A stretch of 64,000 bases of DNA from Euwallacea fornicatus (taxonomy: Eukaryota > Arthropoda > Insecta > Coleoptera > Curculionidae), in the NCBI RefSeq assembly GCF_040115645.1, contig NC_089565.1, forward strand, positions 186,001 to 250,000, in the 5' to 3' direction. Of this stretch, positions 12,547-23,607 are shown one piece after another (the first letter of the stretch is position 1; each line of letters begins with the position of its first letter). Both the position numbers and the translations under genes were made by a program. The notes under the pieces are model-generated. The model saw only the letters and a list, made by a program, of their open reading frames with translations. It was not told the origin of the DNA and did not search any database.

Positions 12547-13009
12547 TATTATTAATTAATAAAACAACTTCTCGCTGATTTCCAAAAAATAAAGTTTTGT
12601 GATATTATTTCTTAATAGTTTTTACGTCATCGAATTAGCTATTTACTTTCCTTATCGATCGTGTGTAAATAAACAAATAACCTTAAATTTAAAAGGTAAA
12701 ATGTGTGAAATTAATATTTTTTATTTGTGTTACACACTATCTTTATGAAATAGAAATAATTTGTATGGGAGAAACCAATTAGCGAGGTAACTCCAAAAAG
12801 CCTTATCTTTGTGAAATCAGTAATAATGAGCGCACTTGATAACACAATAAACAAAATGTTTACTACAAAAGTCGAAATTTTATATTGAAACTTTTTTCTT
12901 TTATATTAAATCATTTTTTGACCATTTTTTAAAATTCTATAAGCAGCGAAATGCAAACTGGCTATTTTCTATTTTTTAAAATAATTATGGGCTGACTTAA
13001 AAAGAACTA
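12547..13009. other. Intergenic AT-rich spacer
   Basis: No open frame or repeat end that I recognise between the right terminus of element C and the left terminus of the next large element. Confidence 0.5.
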
Positions 13010-13587
13010 CAGGGTGTTCCGGAATGATGGTCGAACCTTTAAACAAGGTATTCTACCAGCTATTTTAGAGGGGGATTTTTGTATTAAATTTTTTAATTTG
13101 GGCCCTTCCTGTCCAAATATTGGAGCCTCAAAATGGCAGAAAATAATCATTTTTTTTATTTATTAAAAATGGTTACACTTAAAAATTTCAATTTTGCTAC
13201 ACATTATCAGCTAGTCAAACGACATTTTGTAGCGGTGTCTATTCTTTGACTCATGTTTCTGGAGGGTGGAAATTAGCAACCCCTAATTTTGTTTTCTTCA
13301 GAACTTTTTCCTACAATAGCCGATTTCAACAAAATTTCGTTTTTAAATACTAAACAAAATTTAATTGTTTTTCACTCTTCTCATTTTTTCATACAACCAA
13401 CAGTTCGCGTAAGAAAATAATAATAGTTTTTCATATCCTATTAAGCCTTTTTAAGTGCGTAGTAATCTAACTTTTGTTCGTATTCATTTAAAATTACGAG
13501 CCACAGGTTCTTTACATGGTCAGCTGTTAAGGCTTGTGTAGAGGACTGGATAGTCGTTGATCGTTTTTGAATAATTAGTTGTATATA

Positions 13588-15431
13588 CAGCCTGTCCGGT
13601 TTTCGTTGGACAGTGGCTGTATATCAATAAGTAGAGCAAGTACCAACTTCGGACAAAAAATTTTATTACTAATGTGACTATGAGAAATCTCTGGAAAATA
13701 TTTTCAGCTTCGTGAAATCGCCGTAAGGGGGCGTAGTAGGGACGGTATTTCCTTAAAATCGACAAATCTATACTAAGTCACTAGTTAAGTAGCACATTTT
13801 AATTTACTATCAATAAGATTACATCATTCTGAAACTTTTTTGTTCGACACATAATTTCATAACTTACATAATAAAAGTGGGGGAAGCCGATGAATCATTT
13901 TAAGTTCAAACAATCATATCTCTGTTTCTAATTATCCGATTTCAGTAATTCTGTACTCCATTGTGAGGGAATTATAAGCCGATTTAATATCCACATTGAC
14001 CAAAAATCCATAGTCCAGAACAAAATCGCTAGAGGGAATTCTTTCAGGTAATAGCGGTTTTCTTCATTTTTCTTTAATAAATCAAATGGAACTATACTAT
14101 TTTCATAAGCCCATCTTGTAAAGCTTTAAAAAACCTACACTTTTCCCGAAAAATTCATTTCAATTCAGTTATTTACTGGCTTCAAATAATAGTACTACAC
14201 ATTTAATTTGGATTCCATCTCACATTGGCATATTAGGAAACGAGATTGCAGATCTAAAAGCAAAAGAAGCTGGCAACTCGGACCTTCCCAAAGAAGAAAT
14301 TAAACTTGCTAAAGATGTTGAATATTACTTCAAACAAAAAATTAAAAACAAACGGCAAGTCCACTGGAGTCAATCAAACAATAAATTGTCACAAATCGAA
14401 CCAACAATTACAATACAAAATAGATTAACATTGCCAAGGAATGATTCCATAAAAATTAAAAGACTGAGAATTGTACACACTAAATTGACCCACGGTTACT
14501 CGATAGAAAACGGAGCACCTCCCCAATGCGTAACTTGCAACTGTGTCCAAACCGTTAAGCACATCCTGATAGACTGTCCTCTACACATCAACAACAGGGC
14601 CACGTACCAGATCAAACCTGATTTACGAGAGCTACTTGCTACAGAGAAAGGACAAAAAAATGTGATCAACTTTCTGAAATCGCTAAACATATATAATACC
14701 TTATGATGTACATGACTTGTAGTTTGTTCTTCCTTAAGTTTGTGTATAGAGTATTGATGTAGGTGCCAATGGCCACAGTAGTCGAGGCACTTTAATTAAA
14801 TAAAAAAAATTTTTAAATCAGTTATTTATCAATAAGTCAAAAACGAAAAAGAATATTGAAATGCGACTTTCGGGAAAACTGTAGGTTTTTTAAAGCTTTA
14901 CAAGATGGGCTTATGAAAATAGTATAGTTCCATTTGATTTATTAAAGAAAAATGAAGAAAACCGCTATTACCTGAAAGAATGCCCTCTAGAGATTTTGTT
15001 CTGGACTATGGATTTTTGGTCAATGTGGATATTAAATCGGCTTATAATTCCCTCACAATGAAGTACAGAATCACTGAAATCGTATAATTAGAAACAGAGA
15101 TATGATAGTTTGAACTTAAAATGATTCATCGGCTTCCCCCACTTTTATTATGTAAGTTATGAAATTATGTGTCGAACAAAAAAGTTTCAAAATGATGTAA
15201 TCTTATTGATAGTAAATTAAAATGTGCTACTTAACTAGTGACTTAGTATAGATTTGTCGATTTTAAGGAACTACCGTCCCTACTACGCCCCCTTACGGCG
15301 ATTTCACGAAGCTGAAAATATTTTCCAGAGATTTCTCGTAGTCACATTAGTCATAAATTTTTTTGTTCGAAGTTTCTACTTGCTCTACTTATCGAGATAC
15401 AACCGCTGTCCAACGAAAACCGGACAGGCCG
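13588..15431. mobile_element. Foldback element F, about 0.57-kb arms, split by a LINE at its centre
   Basis: Outer ends CAGCCTGTCCGGTTTTCGTT and AACGAAAACCGGACAGGCCG lie against TA. The arms 13588-14155 and 14865-15431 are near-perfect inverted copies. They share GATTCATCGGCTTCCCCCAC, CCGTCCCTACTACGCCCCCT and GGTCAATGTGGATATTAAAT. The original loop was only a few tens of bases. No transposase remnant is visible, unlike most other foldbacks here. The short frames starting MSILRKYRPYYAPLRRFHEA in both arms are consequences of the palindrome and are not taken as genes. Confidence 0.88.
14176..14817 (+). mobile_element. 5'-truncated non-LTR retrotransposon 3' end with target-site duplication
   Basis: Flanked by an 11-bp duplication, TCAGTTATTTA, at 14165-14175 and 14818-14828. 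The frame from about 14177 to 14706 encodes the end of an RNase H domain (LIWIPSHIGILGNEIADLKA). It continues with a C-terminal domain holding a Cys/His cluster (PPQCVTCNCVQTVKHILIDC), which is common in jockey/I-like elements. A short 3' UTR ends in an A/T-rich tail (AATTAAATAAAAAAAA). No stop interrupts the frame, so the insertion looks relatively recent. It landed in the loop of the foldback. Confidence 0.88.
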
Positions 15432-15433
15432 TA

Positions 15434-16045
15434 TTTAGAATTAAATCAGGATTAGTATGTAAGGAACCTCTAGGCTACGCTCATGTACAATATTTACTCT
15501 TTAGTCGTTTGGTTTGTACGACCGGATGTTGGTGCAAATTTTAGACGAAGAAATAGTTGTGTTATATACTTTCTCTCCGGCCTTTTGTGCAGACTAGAAT
15601 TTAGGCACGTCTCCGAATTGGGGTAATGATCGCCCTCTAATAAAGGCATCCATTATACTATAAAAGTTAGCTACGCCTGGGAGCTCGACATAGGAAAAGT
15701 ACAGATAATGATCTCCCAGGCTAGTACGCCAATGTCCGCTTACCATTGGCATTAGTATTTAAGGTTGCAAGGAGGAAATTCCTCCTCTTCTTGTGTACCT
15801 CCCTCAACGCTCGACTCCCCGCTTTACACGCACGCAAATACTGTACTCACGGAACCTGCTCACGGGTAGTTGGTATAATAACTAATTATCACGGCAAGTT
15901 GTTACTCGTTATTTCTCCCGTTGCTAAATTGCTCGAAATTATAAGTGAAGAATAAACCTTTGTTACGATAAGAACGGTTTGTTTCCGTCATTCGCATCAA
16001 TACGGTGTCTCTGAGACCGCGGACTCAGAGTGGTCCTTCGCAACC
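15434..16045 (+). mobile_element. Possible solo LTR (BEL/Pao-like) or LTR fragment
   Basis: This stretch is visibly richer in G+C than its surroundings. It has promoter-like and polyadenylation-like words in LTR order: TATACTATAAAAG near 15655, then GAAGAATAAACC near 15950, then GCGGACTCAGAGTGGTCCTTCG near 16018. TGGTCCTTCG is, from memory, common just after BEL/Pao LTRs. There is no pol sequence, and I could not define TG/CA ends or a target duplication. It replaces the region where the N-terminus of the D transposase should be. Confidence 0.35.
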
Positions 16046-16991
16046 ATCCAGTCCATCGTTATACAAACGGAACAAGAATTAGACCACGTTTGAATCAACG
16101 TCTCAGCTCCCGACGCAGGAGCAAACACAGCATGGAAATGCAGGAAAGAGAAATGTAATCGGTGTTCAGCAACAAGCAGTTTCGAATTTCTTTGAAGCCG
16201 ATCCTGGAAGAAGTGTCAGAGAAGCATGTAGGTATTTCAATATACCTACAACCAATACCTGGAGAATACTGTCTACAAACGGATTGCATTCTTACCGTTT
16301 TAAAAAGGTTCAAGAATTTTTACCCACAGATTATGATCTTCGCATAAGATTTTGCACAGAAATACTTCACAGACGTTTTAGAAACCCCCAGTTTACACAA
16401 CAAATACTGTTTACTGATGAAACTTTACTTACATGACACGCTATTCTTAATTATCATAACATACATGAATGGTCCTATGAAAATCCCAATAGTGTCATGA
16501 CTGTAAAATATCAACATACTTTTTTCCTACTTGTTTGGGCTGGCATCCTGGGAAAGTCTTTGAAAGAACCTTTCATCTTGCTTAGGCGTTTAGGAGGAGC
16601 TGAATATTTGCACTTTCTCGAAAATAACCTTTTGGAGTAGTTAGAAGATCTGCCTCTATAACAAAGACCAAAGGTCTGGTACATGCAAGACGGAACTCCT
16701 GTCTATTTTTCTTTGGTTGTTCGGCGGTGACTTAACGAAAATTTCCCAGGCCGTTGGATTGGGAGAGGACAGGATGCATCCATACAATGGCCTCCCAGAT
16801 CTCCTGACTTAAATGCTCTCGATTTCTATTTATGAGGCCACCTGAAAAACTTAATTTGTGCAAGAGAAGTTAACACGGCACAAAAACTGTAAGAAATAAT
16901 GTTTAATGCTTGCAAAGAAATAGAAGTGTCTGTGCACACTCTACGGTCTGTAAATTTTAATTTCATTAAAAGACTGCAATTACTAGGTATA

Positions 16992-18251
16992 CCGGTATGA
17001 AGTGAGCGTCAGGATATAAATGTCTCGATATAGGGCATTTGTTGTAAACAAATCTTTTTTTTTTTGTTGGTATGCAAACTGACAAACATATTTAGTACAA
17101 ATCAAATCCTTGAACAAATAACAATAAATTATTTCATTGTGCCAAAAATGTCGAATTTTGTACCACAAAATGATGATTTGCGGAAAGCATTAAATTTTTG
17201 CTTTCATTTGAAGAAAAATGCTGAAGAGTCTCATCGAATGCTTGTCGAGGCATATGGTGATTATGCTTCATCAGAAGCAGCATGCCAAAGATGGTTTCAA
17301 CGATTCAGAAATAACAATTTTGATGTGCAAAATGAAGAACGTGGAAGACCACCAAAAAGTTTGAAGACGCCGAACTGCAATCAATATTGGATGAAGATGA
17401 CACTTTAAATTAAAAGCAAATGACATAAATGTTAAATATTGCACAACGAACAATAACTGATGGTTTAAAAGCTATGGGAAAGATCCAAAAGTGTGGAAAA
17501 TGGGCGTGGCATCAATTGAATGAAAGACAGATGGAGAACCGAAAAAACGCCTGTGAAATTTTGCTTCAAAGGCACGAAAGAAAATCAGTTTTGCATTAAA
17601 TTGTTACTGGAGATGAAAAATGGATTTATTTTCAAAATCCTGAACGGAAAAAATCACGGGTCGATTCGGGACAACCATCAACATCGACTGCAAAACCTGA
17701 TCGATTCGGCAAGAAGGCAATGCTGTGTGTTTGGTGGGATCAGAAAGGTGTGGTGCACCACGAGCTTTTAAAACCTGGTGAAACCGTTAACACTGTTCGA
17801 TACCGACAACAATTGATTCATTTAAACAATGCATTGATCGAAAAACGATCAGAATGGGCCAGAAGACACGAGAAGGTAATTTTGCTCCATGACAACGCAC
17901 CTGCACACAAAGCAACACCGGTTCAGGATACCATCAAAACACTTGGCTGGGAGTTGCTACACCATCCGCCGTATTCACCAGACTTGGCTCCTTCGGACTA
18001 CCATTTGTTTTCATCGATGGGACACGCATTGGCTGAGCAGCACTTCGATTCCTACGAAGAAGTAGAAAATTGGGTGTCTAATTGGTTTGATGCCAAAGAG
18101 GCACATTTCTATTGGCGTGGTATCCATAAATTGCCAGAAAGGTGATCAAAATGTGTAGAAAGCAATGGTCAATATTTTGAATATATTTTTTTTTCTTTCC
18201 TTGTTAAAATTGATGTTTTATTTTCACAAAATAGCGCTAATTTCATACCGG
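16992..18251 (+). mobile_element. Mariner element inside the D transposase
   Basis: 1.26 kb. The terminal repeats are CCGGTATGAAGTGAGCG at the left and CGCTAATTTCATACCGG at the right, each next to TA. The insertion separates the last 12 codons of the host transposase from its body. This fixes relative age: the mariner entered after element D. Confidence 0.92.
17148..18185 (+). pseudogene. Mariner transposase with two to three frameshifts
   Basis: ATG at 17148 gives MSNFVPQNDDLRKALNFCFH and a normal N-terminal HTH with RGRPPK. Frameshifts near 17365 and 17560 and stops near 17407 break the linker. The catalytic part is readable: TGDEKWIYFQNPERKKSRV, HDNAPAHKATPV and [13 protein letters not shown] (DD34D, all three Asp present). 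It ends near SNGQYFE with no immediate stop codon. It is inactive as read. Confidence 0.9.
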
Positions 18252-18867
18252 TAGACCTGGTATGTCAAGAATGCGCCGGGGACCATTTTGAACACTTGTA
18301 AATTTTTTTTATTTATGGGATTAGACAAATTTATTTTTATTATATTTTGTTTGTTCATATTGTTAATAATTAATTAAACTATTTATTTCTCAATATTTGC
18401 TCTTAATCCATGGTTAGTGGTGTGATTACGAGCTTAATAGGGTGAGAAAACTATTATTATTATTTTACGCAAACCGTTGGTTGTATGAAGAAATGACAAG
18501 AGTGAAAAAAAAAATTTAATTGTGTTTAGTATTTAAAAACGTAGTTTTGTTGAAATCGGCTATTGTAGGAAAAAGTTCTAACTAAAACAAAATTAGAAGT
18601 TGTTAATTCCCACCCTCCAGACATATGAGTCAAAGAATAACACCACTACAAAATAAGGTTTGACTAGCTGATAATGTGTATTAAAATCGAAATTTCTAAT
18701 TGTAATTATTTTTAAGAAATAAGAAAAAACGATTATTTTCCGCCATTTTGAGACCCGAATATTTGGACAGGAAAGGCCCAAATTGAAAAATTTCACGCAA
18801 AGATCCCCCTCTAAAATGGTAGAATACTCTGTTAAAAGATTTGACCATCGTTCTGGAACACCCTGTA

Positions 18868-19593
18868 TATTAAAAATATGAATACCCTTCTTTTAGAGTT
18901 GAAACTATACGTTTACTTCTAGGACACCACCTCGAATGACCAAAGATGAAAATTCCATTATGGGTATTTGCTATGATGCAACTTTTTTTAGGTAACTATG
19001 ATTCATTTGTTTTTCTGTCAGCATAACTAAAACAAGAAGAAGAGTAACTTTTTATTTAATTAGTAATGAAATGTATAATTTTAACTAACGAGTGATATGC
19101 ATTTTATGGACGAGCAAAGCAAAATCTTAAAACACTGTACTGCCATAAGTTGTACACCCAACCACTACCAACAGTGTTAGGTTATTTTTATTTATCTTTT
19201 TATTCTTTTTCTGAGCACAAAATCCAAAACCAACCAATTTCCTATCTACCAACAAGATTTTTCATTCTTTATGTACTATCTAATTTAGTTTGTATTGTAT
19301 TTCATATCAAATTTATACCTGTATTTCTCAAAAGCTAATCGATAGATTTTTTAAGGGCAATACACCATTAAATGTAGTTCTAAAAAACCTTTAATTTAAG
19401 GTGTCGTTTGACACATGTTTCAATTTTTAAAAGTCGACTATTTTATGCTAACATACACGTAAGCCTCATTTAAAAAAAGAAACAAAAGTCAAAAGATAGT
19501 TTTTTTTTCTTATTTACTGCTGCTTTAGCATAAAAAATTTGTCAAAACAGTAACGTGGGTGTTACAACTTAGAGCCGTACGGTATCACTCATA
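18868..19593. other. No recognisable gene
   Basis: AT-rich spacer between element D and FB2. The longest frame, at 19150-19338, is hydrophobic but has no family resemblance or splice context, so I do not call it a gene or the missing receptor signal-peptide exon. Confidence 0.45.
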
Positions 19594-19595
19594 TA

Positions 19596-21284
19596 CAGGG
19601 TGGGGCACCAAGAGCGCCACGGGGTATTACGTCTTTATTAATAATTTGATCGAAAATTGTTTTTAGAAGTGTATATACGACCTTACAAGATACATTTTAA
19701 AAATATTTTCATTTATACAGGGTGTATATAAAAAAAGATACATCTTAATCATATGTTTTTTTTAATGGAACACCCTATATTTTATTACATATTTGGAATT
19801 ATAAGAATAGAATAGTACAAGTTTGTATAACACACATTGGGTCTAAAACAATTGCTTCTCGAGAAATTTTAGAAAATATAAAAATGCAAGAGTTAAGAAA
19901 TTTTTTTTTTGCTAGGTGAAATGAGTTACTTAACTATTATTTTTTTACTATTACTTCTTAAGTACAAACTAATCATCAAACTATATTGAATTATTTACTA
20001 AACTGATATACAGGGTAAGCAAAAAGAATGGTCAAATTTTATTCCCTTATAATTTAGCATAACTTTCTTATTTCAAATGGAATATATACATTTTTATGTA
20101 TTGCTTAGAATCACTAATTAATTCCCTTTCAATTGATACTATAGTGTTTTATACCTATCTTTTACCGTTTTCCCATAATATGAAATTTTATTTAATTTTC
20201 AATAATAACATTAAATAATAGAAATTATGCCTTGGATTGGTTGCTATAGTTATTAAAGAAAGCTAATTATACAGGACGAATTTTAAAAGTATTTATTACA
20301 GTTTAACAGATTCCCAAAAAAATTTAAAATATGCAGTAAATGTTCGAAATGATGGCTACATTAAAGATGTAGTGTACAAATTACCACCAACAACAAAGAA
20401 GGACATGAAAATTCCAATTCAAAATGCATTCAAAGAAATAACACCAGACATGTTATCAAAAGTGAAATTTTCTTTTCAAAAACGTATTCAATTATGTATT
20501 GAAAATGATGGCCATCATTTCGAATATTTACTGTAAATTTTAAATTTTTTTGGGAATCTGTTAAACTTTAATAAATACTTTTAAAATTCGTCCTCTATAA
20601 TTAGCTTTCTTTAACTTTCTTTAATAACCATAGCAACCAATCCAAGGCATAATTTGTATTATTTAATGTTATTATTGAAAATTAGATAAAATTTCATATT
20701 ATGGGAAAACGGTAAAAGATAGGTATAGAACACTATAGTATCATTTGAAAGGGAATTAATTAGTGATTCTAAGTAATACATAAAAATGTATATATTCCAT
20801 TATTTGAATTAAGAAAGTTATGCTAAATTACAAGGGAGCAAAATTTGACCACTCTTTTTGCTTACCCTGTATGTCAGTTTAGTAAATAATTCATTATAGT
20901 TTGAAGATTAGTTTGTACTGAAGAAATAATAGTAAAAAAATAATAGCCAAGTAACTCATTTCACCTAGCAAAAAAATTTTTTCTTAACTCTTGCATTTTA
21001 ATATTTTCTAAAATTTCTCGAGAAACGATTGTTTTAAACCCAATGTGTGTTATACAAACTTGTACTATTTTCTTCTTATAATTCCAAATATGTAATAAAA
21101 TATGGTGTGTTCCATTAAAAAAAACATATATTGGAGATGTACTTTTTTTTATATACACCCTGTATAAATGAAAATATTTTTAAAATGTACTTTGTAAGGT
21201 CGTATATACACCTCTAAAAACAATTTTTGATCAAATTATTAATAAAGACGTAATACCCCGAGGCGCTCTTAGTGCCCCACCCTG
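19596..21284. mobile_element. Foldback transposon FB2, second copy of FB1
   Basis: Same ends as FB1 (CAGGGTGGGGCACCAAGAGC, mirrored at the right), same TA flanks, and almost the same length (1689 against 1687 bp). The arms are again about 750 bp. The unique centre is in the opposite orientation to that of FB1. This can mean opposite insertion or inversion through the arms. The two copies are very similar over their full length by eye. Confidence 0.92.
20366..20536 (+). pseudogene. Transposase C-terminal remnant inside FB2
   Basis: 171 bp, 56 codons plus TAA, reading VYKLPPTTKKDMKIPIQNAF to DGHHFEYLL. It has exactly the same length and frame as the remnant in FB1, with a few substitutions. 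The same deletion end-point in both copies shows they multiplied as this already truncated form. Confidence 0.82.
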
Positions 21285-21286
21285 TA

Positions 21287-22148
21287 TGGTATAACTTATA
21301 CAAAAAAAAATTTCCTAATGACTTTTAAATATGACCTGTATTTGTAGCCACAATTATTTAAAACAATCCTTGTTTTTGATGGTCACATTTATTAACTCGC
21401 CTACGAAATGAAGGCTTTCCAGTTTTATACTCTTTTCGAATACAAAAAATGTTATCTTCATTTATAAAATTAAGAAATGGCTCGTTATACAGGGTGATTT
21501 TTACAGTCGATTCGTTCGAAAAATTTGGAGGATGAAAAAAAGCAAGGCATTCTATTTTCTAAAAATAATTTCACTAACCCAGAGTTCTCAGCTGTGCCTA
21601 ACACCTCAACGCTTGAAAAAAGAGAGAAGAGAGAGAGAGAGCTTCTGAGAGAACTTTTGTTCGAAATGATTTCCACATCTCCATCATAATTTGTCAAGAG
21701 AGGGCTGAATCTTTAGTTTTGCACATGTACATTTTTTTTATACGTGGGGGTGCTCTCTATTCATTAGCTTAGTTTCATTTTTTGTGACAATTTTCGCATA
21801 TCGTTTTAACAAGAAATAAAAGCCAAAATTTAAGATTTAACCTTAAAAAGGACATTTACATACAATTACTTATAAAAACGTGTAAAATCTTGGCTTTCTA
21901 ATTGCACGACAGAACTCAATTCGATATAGTGGCGAAACTTAAAGCGATTTTCCTGTAAACCAATGATAAAGTTCGGTAAAGTATTTTAGTCTGTTACAGC
22001 ACGTACGTTGTATAAAATTTACCGTCTGCAAATTAAAGTGGTATTCGTCAGTGTCCAGACTTTGTGGGTATATAATATTTAGACCTCTACAGTAAAGCTT
22101 TCTATCTCTAAAAATCTATTAATATTTAAATCTGAAACTTAAAGATTT
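21287..22148. repeat. Intergenic spacer with a GA-rich tract and a lone transposon end
   Basis: A purine tract, AGAGAGAAGAGAGAGAGAGA, lies at 21621-21640. CAGGGTGATTTTTACAGTCG at 21492 looks like the left end of another CAGGG element but has no visible partner. No gene is supported. Confidence 0.45.
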
Positions 22149-23052
22149 TCAGTTTTCAGCACTCACGACACTAAATTTTTCTCGTTTTTTTTTTGCATAG
22201 GGAACAGAAGCCTTCATAGGCACCACTGCCTGGTGACCTGTGGGCAGTGGTGGGCGCCTACCCACTAAAAACCTCCCCTCTTCACCTGATTCCCCCCCGG
22301 AACCGCCGTTAGGCATTACTTCAGAGGGAGGGGGTATGTACTTAGGCTTTGCCCCCTCTTCCCGGAGGCGGCTTGTCCTTTCTCTTCCTTCTTGCATCTT
22401 CTTGGCCCTGTTCAGTGTACTCCTAAACACTTCGCACCTCCCTGATCCACTCCTATGTTCCTTACTTCCGAAGTTAACACACTCCTCAGCCTTGTTGCAT
22501 ACTGCCCTTTTATGTCCTATTCTTCCACATGCATAGCAGTTTCCACTCCTGTCCAAACCTGTGCATTCCTTAGCTTTGTGGTCAAATCCCCAGCATTTTG
22601 AGCATCTTACCACTCTCACCTTCTCCTCCATGCCACACACCGAGAATTCCACCCTAAGGCGCGGCTCCTTCAATAATTCCCTTCCCCACTTTTCAGCCAC
22701 CAGCAGCGTCACTGCCATCGCATCTCCCCGGTTCTCTCTCATATTCCCCATTGAAATTTCCCCTTCTTCCATTCCTTTGAATTTTGTTCATTATTGTCCT
22801 CTGAACTTCTTCTTTCGCTGTTGTCATGTCCATCCCCCTGACAAATATCACCATATTTTTTGTTCTCGGTCCCATTATCCCAACGTTGATCGCTATCTCT
22901 TCCTGAATTCCCATTTTAACTTCCTTGGCACTCCCCTCATGGTTACTCATATCCACTAAAATCTTTTTAAAATTTTTCTCGGTTACGCAAATTTGTTTTA
23001 ATGCGAGATTTCCATTTGTATTAAATATTTTTTTTAAACTGTCATTTGCCAT
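22149..23052 (-). pseudogene. LINE ORF1 (gag-like) protein with zinc knuckles, frameshifted
   Basis: The minus-strand frame 23052-22693 begins MANDSLKKIFNTNGNLALKQ. A frameshift near 22770 moves into the frame that ends at 22149. The second part has CCHC knuckles CSKCWGFDHKAKEC and CYACGRIGHKRAVC, and a third, decayed one (CVNFGSKEHRSGSGRC) whose second Cys is Gly. This arrangement is typical of ORF1 in jockey/R1-type LINEs, which binds the element RNA. It has higher GC than its surroundings. No ORF2 follows on the minus strand, so this is a lone fragment. The + strand frames here are shadows. Confidence 0.8.
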
Positions 23053-23467
23053 TGTTAAAAAAATATTAAGGGATAATGCTCTTCTCCATCTTTATTTGCA
23101 ACGGAACGGTCGATTATTGCAAAAATTGTTCGAGGTAAAACAAAATTTTTATTACTAAAAGTTTCGGAAGTCTTTTTGAGTTTAAAACTAAAGCAGTCTC
23201 GAATAAAGAAGGTACTTCCGGTGTACAGCTGAACCCCTTTTTTTGAGTCACTCTGTGTCTATTTGAAAGGAAAATAAAATAATATTCTATATCGTGTATC
23301 GAAGTCTTCCCATAGAATTTAAATTTTTCTGTTAAAAATATGTTTCGACATAAAACAAAAGAGTTAGGACATACAAATTAAATTTTTGCAATCTGACACC
23401 CCGTATATTCACTTTATCCTCACTCAATCCTAATTGATAGGTTCTTATACTGCTTATCCAATTTTAG
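23053..23467. other. Spacer upstream of the first recognised receptor exon
   Basis: No gene. GACACCCCGTATATTC at about 23397 resembles a transposon right end. The last bases (TATCCAATTTTAG) form the acceptor of the exon that follows. Confidence 0.4.
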
Positions 23468-23607
23468 GAATTTCTGGAAATCCACATGCAAAGCGACTAT
23501 ACGATGACTTACTTTCAAATTACAATAAGCTAGTCAGACCTGTAGTTAATGTAAGCGATGCGTTATCCGTCAAAATCAAGCTTAAGCTGTCTCAGTTGAT
23601 CGATGTG
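23468..23607 (+). CDS. nAChRalpha: nAChR exon: start of mature extracellular domain
   Basis: Acceptor CCAATTTTAG and donor GTG/gtaagt. Encodes two bases of a split codon plus 46 codons, containing [20 protein letters not shown] and ending [10 protein letters not shown]. This is the N-terminal helix and first beta strand of insect nAChR subunits (family form [19 protein letters not shown]). The split first codon implies an upstream signal-peptide exon. Confidence 0.93.

Larger units (their letters stand above)
16081..18301 (+). pseudogene. DUF4817-group transposase of element D, split by a mariner near its end
   Basis: The + strand fragments follow the family order. They are an HTH with the words DPGRSVREACRYFNIPTTNT, then FCTEILHRRFRNPQFTQQIL, motif 1 LFTDETLL, motif 2 YMQDGTPVYF and motif 3 RSPDLNALDFYL. 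All three aspartates are present, with 43 residues between the second and third. Several stops are present. The reading breaks at 16991 after FNFIKRLQLL and resumes at 18254 with CQECAGDHFEHL and TAA. The break matches the mariner insertion, so the tail is recoverable across it. The N-terminal DUF4817 part is missing. Confidence 0.85.
13010..18865 (+). mobile_element. Long-TIR transposon D, 5.9 kb, carrying at least three nested insertions
   Basis: The left end CAGGGTGTTCCGGAATGATG follows TA and is mirrored by CGTTCTGGAACACCCTG before TA at the right. The inverted arms run about 435 bp (13010-13446 and 18430-18865) and share the GGGCC(C/T)TTCCTGTCCAAATAT block. Inside are a foldback (13588-15431) that is itself interrupted by a LINE, an LTR-like segment (15434-16045), D's own transposase (16081-18301), and a mariner (16992-18251) inside that transposase. 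Confidence 0.88.

Noticed and set aside
13520..15544. Frames beginning MSILRKYRPYYAPLRRFHEA on both strands
   Set aside because: They are mirror images produced by the two arms of foldback F; there is no family match and no other evidence of coding.
19150..19338. Hydrophobic 62-codon frame considered as the missing receptor signal-peptide exon
   Set aside because: There is no donor in the right phase next to a plausible signal peptide, and phenylalanine/leucine-rich frames arise easily in T-rich DNA.
22240..22959. Two long + strand frames over the LINE ORF1 fragment
   Set aside because: They are antisense shadows of the zinc-knuckle frame; the Cys/His motifs are on the minus strand.
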